Below, piece after piece: positions 1-8,228 of a DNA stretch of 38,749 nt. This stretch comes from Candidatus Aminicenantes bacterium JdFR-78. GTDB lineage: Bacteria; Acidobacteriota; Aminicenantia; JdFR-78. The notes below the pieces were generated by a model. The model made no database searches. It was not told the DNA's origin and worked only from the letters and a program-made list of their open reading frames with translations. The translations under genes and the position numbers were made by a program. The DNA is taken from NCBI GenBank assembly GCA_002010665.1, contig MTON01000008.1:29723-68471 (forward strand). Reading direction: 5' to 3'. The first letter of the stretch is position 1; each line of letters opens with the position of its first letter.

Positions 1-1
1 A

Positions 2-43
2 ATCACTATAAGCGAGAAAGGTCTCAGGGTTTTAAAAGAATAA
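2..43 (+). CDS. 3' end of a gene cut by the window edge (winged-helix-like C-terminus)
   Basis: The frame starting at base 2 is open to a TAA at 41-43 and ends in SEKGLRVLKE. A 'S/T-E-K-G-x-x-x-L-K-E' ending is common in the wing of PadR/MarR-type winged-helix proteins, so a small regulator is a fair guess. Only 13 residues are visible, so the family is inference. Its stop lies 18 bases before the next start, and an AAGGAGAG ribosome site (47-54) sits between them, so the two genes are probably co-transcribed. Confidence 0.4.
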   Translation: MTISEKGLRVLKE

Positions 44-61
44 AGCAAGGAGAGTAGATGA

Positions 62-667
62 ATGGAGTGGGTTCCATATATTATTGTCTTTGGACTTGGT
101 GCAATAGTAGGTATTGCTGAGATTATTGCAACCTTCTCTCAAAATCCAAGAGAGGCTTTTCGAACTTCATGGGCCTGGATTCTCGTCAGTGTAAATGCCC
201 TTACAGCAACAGGAGTATTCGCTATTATCCGGTTCTACGCAAAAAATTTTAACACTTTTCTTCTTGCTGTTGGGATTGGAATTGGATTTCCTATGCTCAT
301 TAGAACTAAATTTACAATTGCAAAGAAATTTATGGGGGGAGAGGATCTGAGTATTAATATTGGGTGGGTATATGATCAGTTTTTAGGATGGTTTAAGTCC
401 GAAATTGATATTGCAATTGTAAATAAACGACTAAAGATGGTGAGTAAATTAATTTCAAAAATTCCAGATATTCAAAAATTAAAAATTATTGCTCATACAA
501 TACTACAGGAGCGAACAATCCTGAGTTATGAGGAAATAAAAAAATACGAGAAATATATAAACGATATAGTAAATAGCTTAGAAATACCTGAAAAAGCTAA
601 ACAAGTGGCTCTTGCCAAGTTTATTTTAAATATGGGTGGCAAGGAATATGTAAAGAGCCTGATATAA
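62..667 (+). CDS. Membrane protein of unknown function (201 aa)
   Basis: I do not recognise this family. The N-terminal third is hydrophobic, with likely membrane helices near residues 5-24, 39-58 and 63-80. The rest (about 95-201) is a charged, mostly helical cytoplasmic-looking domain. The ATG at 62 is chosen over the ATG at 58 because the latter frame soon stops. AAGGAGAG ends 7 bases upstream of 62. The next gene, a penicillin-acylase-type hydrolase, starts 22 bases after the stop, so the two are likely in one operon. No catalytic motif or cysteine cluster is visible. Confidence 0.75.
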   Translation: MEWVPYIIVFGLGAIVGIAEIIATFSQNPREAFRTSWAWILVSVNALTATGVFAIIRFYAKNFNTFLLAVGIGIGFPMLIRTKFTIAKKFMGGEDLSINIGWVYDQFLGWFKSEIDIAIVNKRLKMVSKLISKIPDIQKLKIIAHTILQERTILSYEEIKKYEKYINDIVNSLEIPEKAKQVALAKFILNMGGKEYVKSLI

Positions 668-689
668 GAAAAGGAAAAAGGCTAATAAA

Positions 690-2966
690 ATGAGAAAAAG
701 CTTAAAAATCTTATTTTTTTCTCTGCTTTTACTTATTATAGGAATCATTTTAATTCTAATTTATTTATTTTATTCATCGCTTCCAAAAATAAAAGGAGAA
801 ATTTCTTTATTAGGAATATCTGATAAAGTGGAAATCATAAGAGATGAATTTGGAATCCCTCATATCTTTGCTAAAAATGAAAAGGATTTATTTTTTGCGT
901 GCGGTTATATTCACGCTCAGGATAGATTATGGCAAATGGAATTGATGAGAAGAACTGGCTATGGAACCCTTTCTGAAATTTTTGGAGAAAAGGGGGTTAA
1001 AAAAGACATTTTTATGAGAGCACTTGGTCTTAAGGTTGCTGCTAAAAAGGATCTTGAAAAACTAAGTCCACACTTGAAAGAGATTTTTTCTTATTACTGT
1101 AAAGGTGTAAATGCCTATTTAAAGAAAAAGAAAATTTTACCTCCTGAATTTATTATACTGAGATTTAAACCAGAAAAATGGACCATTTTAGACTCTCTTG
1201 TCATTAAACAAATAATGGATTTAACTCTTTCAAATAATATGGATTCAGAATTTTTGAGAATGAAACTTATGGAGAAATTCAATATAGAAGAAATCAATGA
1301 AATTATGCCAAGTGTCCCTGAAGCTAAATTCAATTTCTCCTTTAAATTCAAAATAGAACCTCCATCCCACAAATTAGAATTTGCCGGAAGCAATAATTGG
1401 GTAGTAAGTGGAGAACTAACTAAAACCGGGAAACCTCTTCTTGCTAATGACCCTCATTTAGCTATTACAATACCATCTATATGGTACCAGATTCATTTAA
1501 ATTCCCCTGAGATGAATGTGATTGGTGTATCAATCCCTGGAACACCCATGGTTGTCATAGGTCATAATGAGAATATTGCCTGGGGAGTGACCTATTCATA
1601 CGTTGATGTTCAGGACTTATATCTTGAAAAACTTGATAAGAAACAGAGGAAATATTTTTTCAATGGAAAATGGAGAAATTTAGAAATTCACAGGGAAGAA
1701 ATAAAAATCAAGGGTGAAAAGAAACCGAAAATTATTGAAGTAAAGTGGACTCATAGAGGCCCGATTATATCTCCATGGATTTTAAAAAGCGATAAACCAG
1801 TTTCATTAAGATGGACAATCTATGATGGAGGAAGAACTCCTCGAGCAATTTATCTAATTAATAAAGCCCGAAATTGGAAGGAATTCTTAAAAGCGGTTTC
1901 CTTATTTGACTCGCCTTCATTAAATTTTGTATACGCGGATAGAGACGGCAATATCGGATATTATCTTTCAGGGAAGATTCCTATTAGAAGAAACCACAGG
2001 GGTTTATTTCCTGTTACAGGAGATACAGATAAGTTTGAATGGATAGGTTACATAGAAAAAGATGAAAAACGAATTATATTAAATCCTCCTGAAAATTTCA
2101 TAGTAACTGCAAACAATAAGATAATTGAAAATAGTTATCCGTTTTTCCTCGGGGTAGATTATCTTGCACCTTTTAGAGCAAAGAGAATAAAGGAATTAAT
2201 ACTCACCAGGAAAAAACATGATTTAAATTCTTTTAAAAAAATCCAGCTTGATCTGGTTCTAACTCGTTCAAGATTATTTATTCCAATTATTAAAAATTTG
2301 AAAAATTTAAAAGGAAAGGCAAGAGAAGCACAAAAGATTTTGGAAAACTGGGATGGTTCAATGGAGAAGGGAAAAGAAGCTGCACTCTTTCAATACTTTC
2401 TTAGATTTCTAAATGAAAATACCTTTAAGGATGAACTAAAAAGTCTATTTTCTACGTTTGCAAAGAAAACAGCCTTGCGGTGGGCGGGCATTTTAAAAAT
2501 AATAAACAAACCAAATTCAAAATGGTTCGATGATATAAATACTGAAGAAATTGAGGATAGAAATAAAATTATAGAAAAAAGTCTTCAACAGGCTTATGAG
2601 TATCTTGAAAATAAATTTGGGCAACCAGAAAATTGGGATTGGGCAAAAATACATAAATTACAAATGGAACATGCTCTTGGTGCAATTCCTATTTTTAAAT
2701 TTTTAAACAGGGGGCCATATCCTATGAAGAATGATTCTGAAACTGTTAATGCAACATATGTTTCATACCGTCAAATAATTGACTTATCCAATTTTGATAA
2801 TTCACTATGGGTGAATACATCAGGGGAGTCAGGACATTTCCTTAGTAAACATTATGATGACCAGATAAAATTATGGCTTACTGGAGGTTACTACAGAATG
2901 TTATTCACAAAAAAAGAAATAGAGAAAAAGGCAAAGGCAAAATTAATTTTAAAACCAGCAATCTAA
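690..2966 (+). CDS. Penicillin acylase family Ntn hydrolase
   Basis: Member of the penicillin G/AHL acylase family, which hydrolyses amide bonds of acylated small molecules after self-cleavage. Visible: an N-terminal membrane anchor or signal (residues 5-28), the alpha-chain motif GYIHAQDRLWQME, then the autocleavage site AGSNNWVVSG with Ser234 as the new N-terminal nucleophile of the beta chain, followed by NDPHL, RGPI and a C-terminal GESGHFLSKHYDDQ block. The length of 758 residues is normal for the family. Substrate cannot be told from sequence: beta-lactams, acyl-homoserine lactones and N-acyl amino acids are all possible. A purine-rich AAAAGGAAAAAGG precedes the start. The last codon overlaps the stop of the convergent lipoprotein gene. 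Confidence 0.93.
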   Translation: MRKSLKILFFSLLLLIIGIILILIYLFYSSLPKIKGEISLLGISDKVEIIRDEFGIPHIFAKNEKDLFFACGYIHAQDRLWQMELMRRTGYGTLSEIFGEKGVKKDIFMRALGLKVAAKKDLEKLSPHLKEIFSYYCKGVNAYLKKKKILPPEFIILRFKPEKWTILDSLVIKQIMDLTLSNNMDSEFLRMKLMEKFNIEEINEIMPSVPEAKFNFSFKFKIEPPSHKLEFAGSNNWVVSGELTKTGKPLLANDPHLAITIPSIWYQIHLNSPEMNVIGVSIPGTPMVVIGHNENIAWGVTYSYVDVQDLYLEKLDKKQRKYFFNGKWRNLEIHREEIKIKGEKKPKIIEVKWTHRGPIISPWILKSDKPVSLRWTIYDGGRTPRAIYLINKARNWKEFLKAVSLFDSPSLNFVYADRDGNIGYYLSGKIPIRRNHRGLFPVTGDTDKFEWIGYIEKDEKRIILNPPENFIVTANNKIIENSYPFFLGVDYLAPFRAKRIKELILTRKKHDLNSFKKIQLDLVLTRSRLFIPIIKNLKNLKGKAREAQKILENWDGSMEKGKEAALFQYFLRFLNENTFKDELKSLFSTFAKKTALRWAGILKIINKPNSKWFDDINTEEIEDRNKIIEKSLQQAYEYLENKFGQPENWDWAKIHKLQMEHALGAIPIFKFLNRGPYPMKNDSETVNATYVSYRQIIDLSNFDNSLWVNTSGESGHFLSKHYDDQIKLWLTGGYYRMLFTKKEIEKKAKAKLILKPAI

Positions 2967-3421
2967 TTATTGTTTTCTTTAATTTCAAATTCTATCATAT
3001 CAAGGAATTTATTGTCTAAAAAAATAGCTATTTTCCATTTTCCGTCTTTCTTTTCTCTGAAAAGAATAATACCATCCCATGCTATAAATTTTTCGTAAAT
3101 TACGCCTTTCTCTCCTATTTTTATTCTTTCCGTGGAACGATATAGTTTACCTTCCGGATCATACCACTTCCATTCCAGAAAATGCTCATCTTCTATTTTT
3201 TTTAGAATAAGAAAACAATATATCCTTTTATCTTTTCCCTTTATAAAAACAGTCTTTATATCCCTAGGATATGCCCAATTTCTTTCTTTCATTATTTTTC
3301 CACATACAACAATCTCTTCCAGAATAGGGAGAGAAATCAATGGCATCTTTTCTGGTTTAAATTGAATACATGATAACAAAGAGGACATAATCAATAGAAT
3401 CATTAAATTCTTAATTTTCAT
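2963..3421 (-). CDS. Small lipoprotein of unknown function (152 aa)
   Basis: Residues 1-18 form a lipoprotein signal ending in the lipobox LLSC, with Cys18 as the lipidated residue. The mature part is about 134 residues, rich in alternating hydrophobic/charged strands, and looks beta-rich. No family recognised. The start ATG overlaps the stop of the barrel gene by 4 bases (ATGA), so it is translationally coupled as the last gene of a four-gene envelope operon. It could be a periplasmic partner of the barrel, as LptE is of LptD, but that is inference from position only. Confidence 0.7.
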   Translation of the reverse strand: MKIKNLMILLIMSSLLSCIQFKPEKMPLISLPILEEIVVCGKIMKERNWAYPRDIKTVFIKGKDKRIYCFLILKKIEDEHFLEWKWYDPEGKLYRSTERIKIGEKGVIYEKFIAWDGIILFREKKDGKWKIAIFLDNKFLDMIEFEIKENNN

Positions 3422-5346
3422 TTTGGAACAATTTCAACAAATATTTGTTTAGTTAAATATCTCCAAACAAATCTAATATCGAATTTTTTAACATCTCTTA
3501 TTAAATAAAAATCCAGATTATTAATTTTCTTCATTAAAAAATCATACTGAAAATTTGAATTTATATACCAACTTCTTCCCAATTTGTAAATAAAAGTTGC
3601 AAAAGTATTGGTAACTCTTCCCATTTTTGGGTCAATATTTAAAGAGATATTACCATTTATTTTTTCAAGAAAAGTAAAATTCAGATATGTTAGAAAATTC
3701 TGATAATAAGTACCCTCAATGAACCATTTCTTATTTTTACGATGTGTATTGTACGAGTAAATACCATAAAGAGATAGCGTATTTTTAATTAATTCCTTTT
3801 GAACATTAATCATGATACCAGAAGAAAGGTAACCTTCTCTCCTCTCCCTGAAAAACTCCTCTGCTCTTAGGCTCAAAGTTAAATTATCTATAAAAGGCAA
3901 TGAAGTAAGGGTAGAATTTAATTCAAATATAAGATTATCACTGTATTCAACTGTCTTCCCTGTATATTTATTTTTTGAAATATAATAATAAAAGTGATTT
4001 GATATCCCGATATTTAGCAAATTCTGATAGAGAGGAACAGAGGCAAGACTTAAAGAAAGTCTGGGAATGCTTAATGAATTTCTATTAATCATATCTGAGT
4101 TTAGAGAATAATTGGCTATTATATTAAAATATCCGTGTTTAAAAGAAAGAGAGGCATCTCCGGAGAATATTTTAGCTGGAGTTAGAACCTTGGTTTCTTT
4201 TGCAGTATTATAGGATGCATTAATACTTAAATTTAATTTTTTTAGAATATTTCTGGAATAAGAAACTGCTCCCTGAAACTGTCCCTGAATTTCGTATCCA
4301 ATTGAAGAACTGATATTGCCAATCTCCTGTGAGGAAAAGGAAGAATCAACTTTGAACCAAGTCTCAGGACTAAATCCCCCTATGGGATGTATATGAGATA
4401 TATCAATATTTACAAACCCAAGATTTTCAAATTGTCTATTATAAAATAATGAGGCTGTCCAGTTTGAATAACTGTCATAATTTGCATTTAAATTTAGATT
4501 AGAATTTTTAGTTAGGATTATTTTATTCTCACTTTGAAGTCGAAAAATTCTATCAGGTGGAAAATGTTCCTTTAATACAGATCTTTCCTCATAATTAATG
4601 TGAGTTTTACTATATGTTTTGTCAGACTGAAAAAGATGAAGTTCGGCATCACCAATAATACCTTGAGATGATGTATACCATATTTTGTTTATTCTTAATC
4701 CTGGATTTATATTAATGCTTCCTTTTTTTAAAGCAAATTTTTTTAAATAAATGGATTCTATTCCTTCCAGGTAGCATAAAACACCATAGCCTATTATTTT
4801 AAAATTTTCCAGCAATTCCATTTTTGTGAATGTGTAATATAAAAAAGAAGTTCGAATTTTATTTAGATTGATTTCAATTAGTGCCTCAATAGGAAAAGGT
4901 TCAATTTTGTTTAATTCCGAATCAAAAAACAGACTTATTATTTTCCCTCTGTAATTTGTTATTTTCCCTTGCTTCTTTTCTAAATCAAATATAAATTGAT
5001 CTCCTTGTACTGATTTTGAAATTTTTTTCTCTAATTCAGAAGAAAATATTAAGTCTACTTTAACTTTTCCAAAAACTTCTAAAATATTCTTATTAAAATC
5101 AACTCTGACTCTTTCTCCCTTGATTTTAAGATTATAAAGAATGATATTTAAATTTCCCTGACCATAGAGATAGTTATAATCAAAACTATATGCAAGATAA
5201 TCTCCTTCAATTTCCATTATCACCTTTAATTTCGCCTGCAATAGATTGGAGAGGATAAACAAAATGAGAAAAGAAAAAGCTATTTTTTTAATAACTGAGT
5301 TGATAAATTTTTCTATTTGAATCAACATTCCATACATAAAAACCAT
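3418..5346 (-). CDS. OstA/LptD-like outer-membrane beta-barrel protein
   Basis: A predicted outer-membrane protein of about 642 residues. After a signal-like helix (ending near LLQA) there is an N-terminal beta-rich region that resembles the OstA/LptA fold of lipopolysaccharide transport proteins, then about 400 residues of alternating strands rich in Tyr, Asn and Ser (for example NLNLNANYDSYSNW, SLSFKHGYFNIIANYSLN), ending in aromatic strands, as in a barrel. The family link is by fold pattern, not strict motif. The ATG at 5346 follows GGGGGAT; a TTG at 5349 and an ATG at 5328 are alternatives. It overlaps the upstream gene by about 59 bases and the downstream lipoprotein by 4. Role inferred: envelope assembly or export. 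Confidence 0.65.
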   Translation of the reverse strand: MVFMYGMLIQIEKFINSVIKKIAFSFLILFILSNLLQAKLKVIMEIEGDYLAYSFDYNYLYGQGNLNIILYNLKIKGERVRVDFNKNILEVFGKVKVDLIFSSELEKKISKSVQGDQFIFDLEKKQGKITNYRGKIISLFFDSELNKIEPFPIEALIEINLNKIRTSFLYYTFTKMELLENFKIIGYGVLCYLEGIESIYLKKFALKKGSININPGLRINKIWYTSSQGIIGDAELHLFQSDKTYSKTHINYEERSVLKEHFPPDRIFRLQSENKIILTKNSNLNLNANYDSYSNWTASLFYNRQFENLGFVNIDISHIHPIGGFSPETWFKVDSSFSSQEIGNISSSIGYEIQGQFQGAVSYSRNILKKLNLSINASYNTAKETKVLTPAKIFSGDASLSFKHGYFNIIANYSLNSDMINRNSLSIPRLSLSLASVPLYQNLLNIGISNHFYYYISKNKYTGKTVEYSDNLIFELNSTLTSLPFIDNLTLSLRAEEFFRERREGYLSSGIMINVQKELIKNTLSLYGIYSYNTHRKNKKWFIEGTYYQNFLTYLNFTFLEKINGNISLNIDPKMGRVTNTFATFIYKLGRSWYINSNFQYDFLMKKINNLDFYLIRDVKKFDIRFVWRYLTKQIFVEIVPK

Positions 5347-6022
5347 CAAAAGTTATCCCCCAGGGAGATTGACCAGGGGCAGAATAAGTGGATATTAGAT
5401 CTCCATCCATGGAAAGCTGATATATGGAGAAATTATTTGGATCAGTTATCCAAATTGAATCATTAAAGATTTCCATCCCTCCAAAAGAAAATCCGGGATT
5501 ATTAATACTCTTTAGAATTTGACCGCTTTCCTGGTCAATCCTATAAATTTTATTCGAAATTTTATCATAACCCCATAATTTTTCACCATCATAAGCAAGA
5601 GATGTAATTTTTCCTTTTTGTATATTCACCCTACGCAAAATCTCTCCACTAATTATATTAATTTTCACAAGTTGAGCACTTTGATAACTCGAAACCCATA
5701 GGCCACTTCCATCATAAATTAGTCCAGAAGCCTGAGGAAGAGGACTCTTCAAGCTCCGAATAATACTACCGCTATATTTGTTTATACTGTAAATTGTATC
5801 AACTGCCTCATCAATTATCCATAGAGTTGAACCATCCCATGTTAAATCCCGTGGTAAAGTCAATGAAATATTAAGAACACTTATTACTGTAAATTCTCTT
5901 TTGCTTGCTCGAGGATCAAAGGGATTGTCAAATATTCTTTCACCACAAGAAAAAAACATTTCCAACAAAAGTAAGATAAAAATAGATTTAAAAATATTTA
6001 ATGATTTTGATAAAGTATCCAT
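5288..6022 (-). CDS. Beta-propeller (NHL/SMP-30-like) lipoprotein
   Basis: The frame is open further upstream, but the ATG at 6022 gives a clean lipoprotein signal: positive start, hydrophobic core, lipobox FFSC, then GERIFDNPFDP, an opening common in surface lipoproteins. The mature part has about five repeats of the type 'GLxYDGxxLWV...I..I...SG', the pattern of a six-bladed NHL/SMP-30 propeller. Such domains bind proteins or sugars; no catalytic residues are evident. It overlaps the upstream gene by 35 bases and the downstream barrel by about 59, so translation is probably coupled. Function unknown. Confidence 0.7.
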   Translation of the reverse strand: MDTLSKSLNIFKSIFILLLLEMFFSCGERIFDNPFDPRASKREFTVISVLNISLTLPRDLTWDGSTLWIIDEAVDTIYSINKYSGSIIRSLKSPLPQASGLIYDGSGLWVSSYQSAQLVKINIISGEILRRVNIQKGKITSLAYDGEKLWGYDKISNKIYRIDQESGQILKSINNPGFSFGGMEIFNDSIWITDPNNFSIYQLSMDGDLISTYSAPGQSPWGITFDGFYVWNVDSNRKIYQLSY

Positions 6023-6485
6023 TTCTTTCACTATTACCAAATAATATAAAAAGATTTTTATTTTTTTTCTTATAAATAAAATACATGTCAAGAAGATTTA
6101 AAGCCCAAATTACACCAGCAGCAAGAATAAATTTATTTCTTTTTATATCATATTTTTCTGTAAGTTCTCTATATTTAACTGCGTCAGGAATGGTTTTTGC
6201 TTCCTTATAATATTTATAGTATTCATTTGCTTTTCGGGCATTAATTATAATTCCAGCTATTGCTCCTGCTTCAAGCGTAAGAAAAATAAAACCTTCAACA
6301 TAATGCTTTTCTGATAACTGTCCCCACCCAGGAATAAGAATTGATTTTTCTAAGGAACTTATTTTTGATTTTTCTTTTTTATCCTTATCATTACTGAAAA
6401 TATTCCCTGGAAAAGTTAACATAATAAAAATTACAAGAAAAATAAAATTTTTTATAAATCTGAAATTATAAATAAAATTAATCAT
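5988..6485 (-). CDS. Small membrane protein, DUF5683-like
   Basis: 165 residues: a signal-like first helix (about 8-31), a charged linker, then the motif SILIPGWGQLSEKHYVEGF followed by a second helix, a polar segment with KANEYYKYYKEAK, and a third helix near 117-135. 'IPGxGQ' followed by a short polar stretch and a helix marks the DUF5683/TM2-like group of small envelope proteins. Function unknown. First gene of the four-gene envelope cluster. There is no Shine-Dalgarno sequence; a CTGACA-17-TATAAT promoter lies 13 bases upstream of the ATG, which suggests a leaderless message. Confidence 0.65.
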   Translation of the reverse strand: MINFIYNFRFIKNFIFLVIFIMLTFPGNIFSNDKDKKEKSKISSLEKSILIPGWGQLSEKHYVEGFIFLTLEAGAIAGIIINARKANEYYKYYKEAKTIPDAVKYRELTEKYDIKRNKFILAAGVIWALNLLDMYFIYKKKNKNLFILFGNSERNGYFIKIIKYF

Positions 6486-6498
6486 TTGAGTTTATTTA

Positions 6499-6527
6499 AT
6501 TATATATCTATTGTTAGATTTTGTCAG
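6499..6527 (-). promoter_or_regulatory. Sigma-70-type promoter for the envelope operon
   Basis: Read on the minus strand: CTGACA (6527-6522), 17-base spacer, TATAAT (6504-6499). Only 13 bases separate the -10 box from the ATG at 6485, so the predicted transcript has a leader of about 6 bases and no ribosome site. Confidence 0.55.
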
Positions 6528-6606
6528 CTATGTTTCATTATTTCCCTGAGAAAATCCAGATGTCAAATATATGCAATAAATTATTTATTTTTAATTACTT
6601 TATTTC

Positions 6607-8028
6607 CTATCTAACTCTTATGGAACTTTCCCCTGGTTTGGCTAATTTAGGTATTACAAATTCTCCTTTTATCACACCTTCACCACTTCCATATGTAAAT
6701 TTCACATCGTCAAATCCGGCAATATCCATTGAACTATATACATAGGTCCACAGACCTATCTTGCCTTTTGAAGGAACCCCTGATATAGTTACTGTTTTTA
6801 ATTTTTTCCCATTAACATAGAAAGTAAAAGTATTTCCATTCGCGACAATCTTACATTTATTCCATCCATGTTCATTTATTGCAGTATCTTTAGTCCATGG
6901 CACAATATTCCATTCCTTATGCGTTCCTCTTTCATCTGCCTTCCATATAGACCAATTTTGCCAACCTGGTGCTATATCTAAAACATAATATACACTAAAA
7001 TCATTATTTCCACCAAATGCAAGACCAAGCACATGATAAGCTTTACCTTGTAGTCTATTAATTTTCGCCTCATAAGTCCAATTGTTATCGAACTTCCCCA
7101 AATTGTAGTAAGCCCGAGCAAATTCTGTATGAGGCCCTTTACACTTGTAAACTCCTCCTTGTACATACCAACTTGCATTTTCTGAAGCGTTTTTCCAGTA
7201 TTGAGCCTTTCCGTCATTAAAATTCTCTGTAAAACTTCCTGGCTTAAGTGTTGCATCAACTGTTATTGTCTGATTTTTTACAACATTTACTGTTGTCTCC
7301 CAGCTCTGATACCTTTCTTTCTCTAATTTAACAGTATGGGAACCAACAGAAACATTCGTCACTGTGGCTGGTGTCACCTGCCCTGTGTTCTGACCGTCCA
7401 GATATATAGTCGCACCACTTGGAGTTGAATTCACTTGAATCGATCCTATATCGGGCTCTTTCTCTTTTTCCTTCTCCTCTGCCTTGCTCTTTAAAAGCAA
7501 ATAAGCTAAAACACCTACTGCTGCCAGTGCAATAACTGCTAAAACTGCCCATGCTGCACTACTTCCTCCTCCATTCCCGTTAGCAGGCATACCCATTGCC
7601 TCTGGTGAAATTTCTACCTCAACCTCAGCTTTCGCTGAATTGAATATTGTTTCTGCTTCCTCACTCATTAATTCTCCGCTGTAATCTCTATCAGGTGCAA
7701 ATCTAATCGCTTTCTTGAACATCTCTTTTGCTATTTCTCTTTCTCCCTTTTTGATAAAGTTCAGCCCTTGATAAAAGTATATCTCAGCTAATCTTTCTTC
7801 CTTTGTCTTATGCTCTATTGTCTTATAATAGAATTCTGCTCTCTCGAGTCTTTTCAATGATTCTCCATATGCCCCCTTTTTGTAAAGCTCCTTGCCTTCC
7901 TGAATATAACTATCAGGCGACTTTGATTGTGAATAACTTATTTCTACAGCATTTAGATAGAACAGGAACGCTCCAATTAGCATGTAGGCTACAACCCTGG
8001 TCATTTTTAATTTCTTCACTCTTTGCAT
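6607..8028 (-). CDS. Repeat/TM/PEGA protein with C-terminal lectin-like domain
   Basis: Multi-domain envelope protein of 473 residues. In order: N-terminal signal or anchor (about 10-33); a tetratricopeptide-like region (about 36-125, with YIQEGKELYKKGAYGESLKRL); a Gly/Ser linker; a strong membrane helix (about 158-179); a Lys/Glu linker; one PEGA domain (about 195-264; GSIQVNSTPSGATIYLDG then GSHTVKLEKERYQSWETTV); and a concanavalin/DUF1080-like jelly-roll (about 268-452; FTENFNDGKAQYWKN, FTFYVNGKKL, GKIGLWTY). PEGA and jelly-roll domains usually bind surface polysaccharide. GGGAGGAA precedes the ATG. It is divergent from a protein with the same N-terminal plan (8229-9626), so the two are probably related parts of one system. 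No enzymatic residues are evident. Confidence 0.8.
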   Translation of the reverse strand: MQRVKKLKMTRVVAYMLIGAFLFYLNAVEISYSQSKSPDSYIQEGKELYKKGAYGESLKRLERAEFYYKTIEHKTKEERLAEIYFYQGLNFIKKGEREIAKEMFKKAIRFAPDRDYSGELMSEEAETIFNSAKAEVEVEISPEAMGMPANGNGGGSSAAWAVLAVIALAAVGVLAYLLLKSKAEEKEKEKEPDIGSIQVNSTPSGATIYLDGQNTGQVTPATVTNVSVGSHTVKLEKERYQSWETTVNVVKNQTITVDATLKPGSFTENFNDGKAQYWKNASENASWYVQGGVYKCKGPHTEFARAYYNLGKFDNNWTYEAKINRLQGKAYHVLGLAFGGNNDFSVYYVLDIAPGWQNWSIWKADERGTHKEWNIVPWTKDTAINEHGWNKCKIVANGNTFTFYVNGKKLKTVTISGVPSKGKIGLWTYVYSSMDIAGFDDVKFTYGSGEGVIKGEFVIPKLAKPGESSIRVR

Positions 8029-8057
8029 AAATTCCTCCCTTTATATATAAAAGATTT

Positions 8058-8101
8058 GAGAAGACAAATTCACACCTTGGAGGGAACAAACCTATCTTCT
8101 C
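8058..8101 (-). promoter_or_regulatory. Stem-loop at the 5' end of the PEGA-protein mRNA
   Basis: Inverted repeat GAGAAGA (8058-8064) / TCTTCTC (8095-8101), perfect over 7 bp with a 30-base loop that also holds the palindrome CCTTGG. The promoter just upstream predicts transcription start near 8104, so the hairpin would sit at the very 5' end of the leader, about 30 bases before the ribosome site. Role unknown: mRNA protection or a regulatory leader. Confidence 0.4.
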
Positions 8102-8110
8102 ATGGCTCAG

Positions 8111-8139
8111 ACTATAACTTAAAATAAATTAATTGTCAA
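8111..8139 (-). promoter_or_regulatory. Sigma-70-type promoter for the PEGA-protein gene
   Basis: Minus strand: TTGACA (8139-8134), 17-base spacer, TATAGT (8116-8111). The -35 is consensus and the -10 has one mismatch. The start near 8104 gives a leader of about 75 bases with a good ribosome site. Confidence 0.7.
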
Positions 8140-8161
8140 TTAAAAATGACCCTATTAATTC

Positions 8162-8191
8162 TTGACTTTCGGACACCCAATAAATTATAGT
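8162..8191 (+). promoter_or_regulatory. Sigma-70-type promoter for the divergent repeat/TM protein
   Basis: TTGACT (8162-8167), 18-base spacer, TATAGT (8186-8191). Its -35 lies 22 bp from the -35 of the opposite promoter, so a regulator bound between them could act on both genes. Start near 8198; leader about 31 bases containing AAGGAGGA. Confidence 0.6.
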
Positions 8192-8228
8192 AAAGACAAT
8201 GAAAAATTAAAAAGTAAGGAGGATTAAA

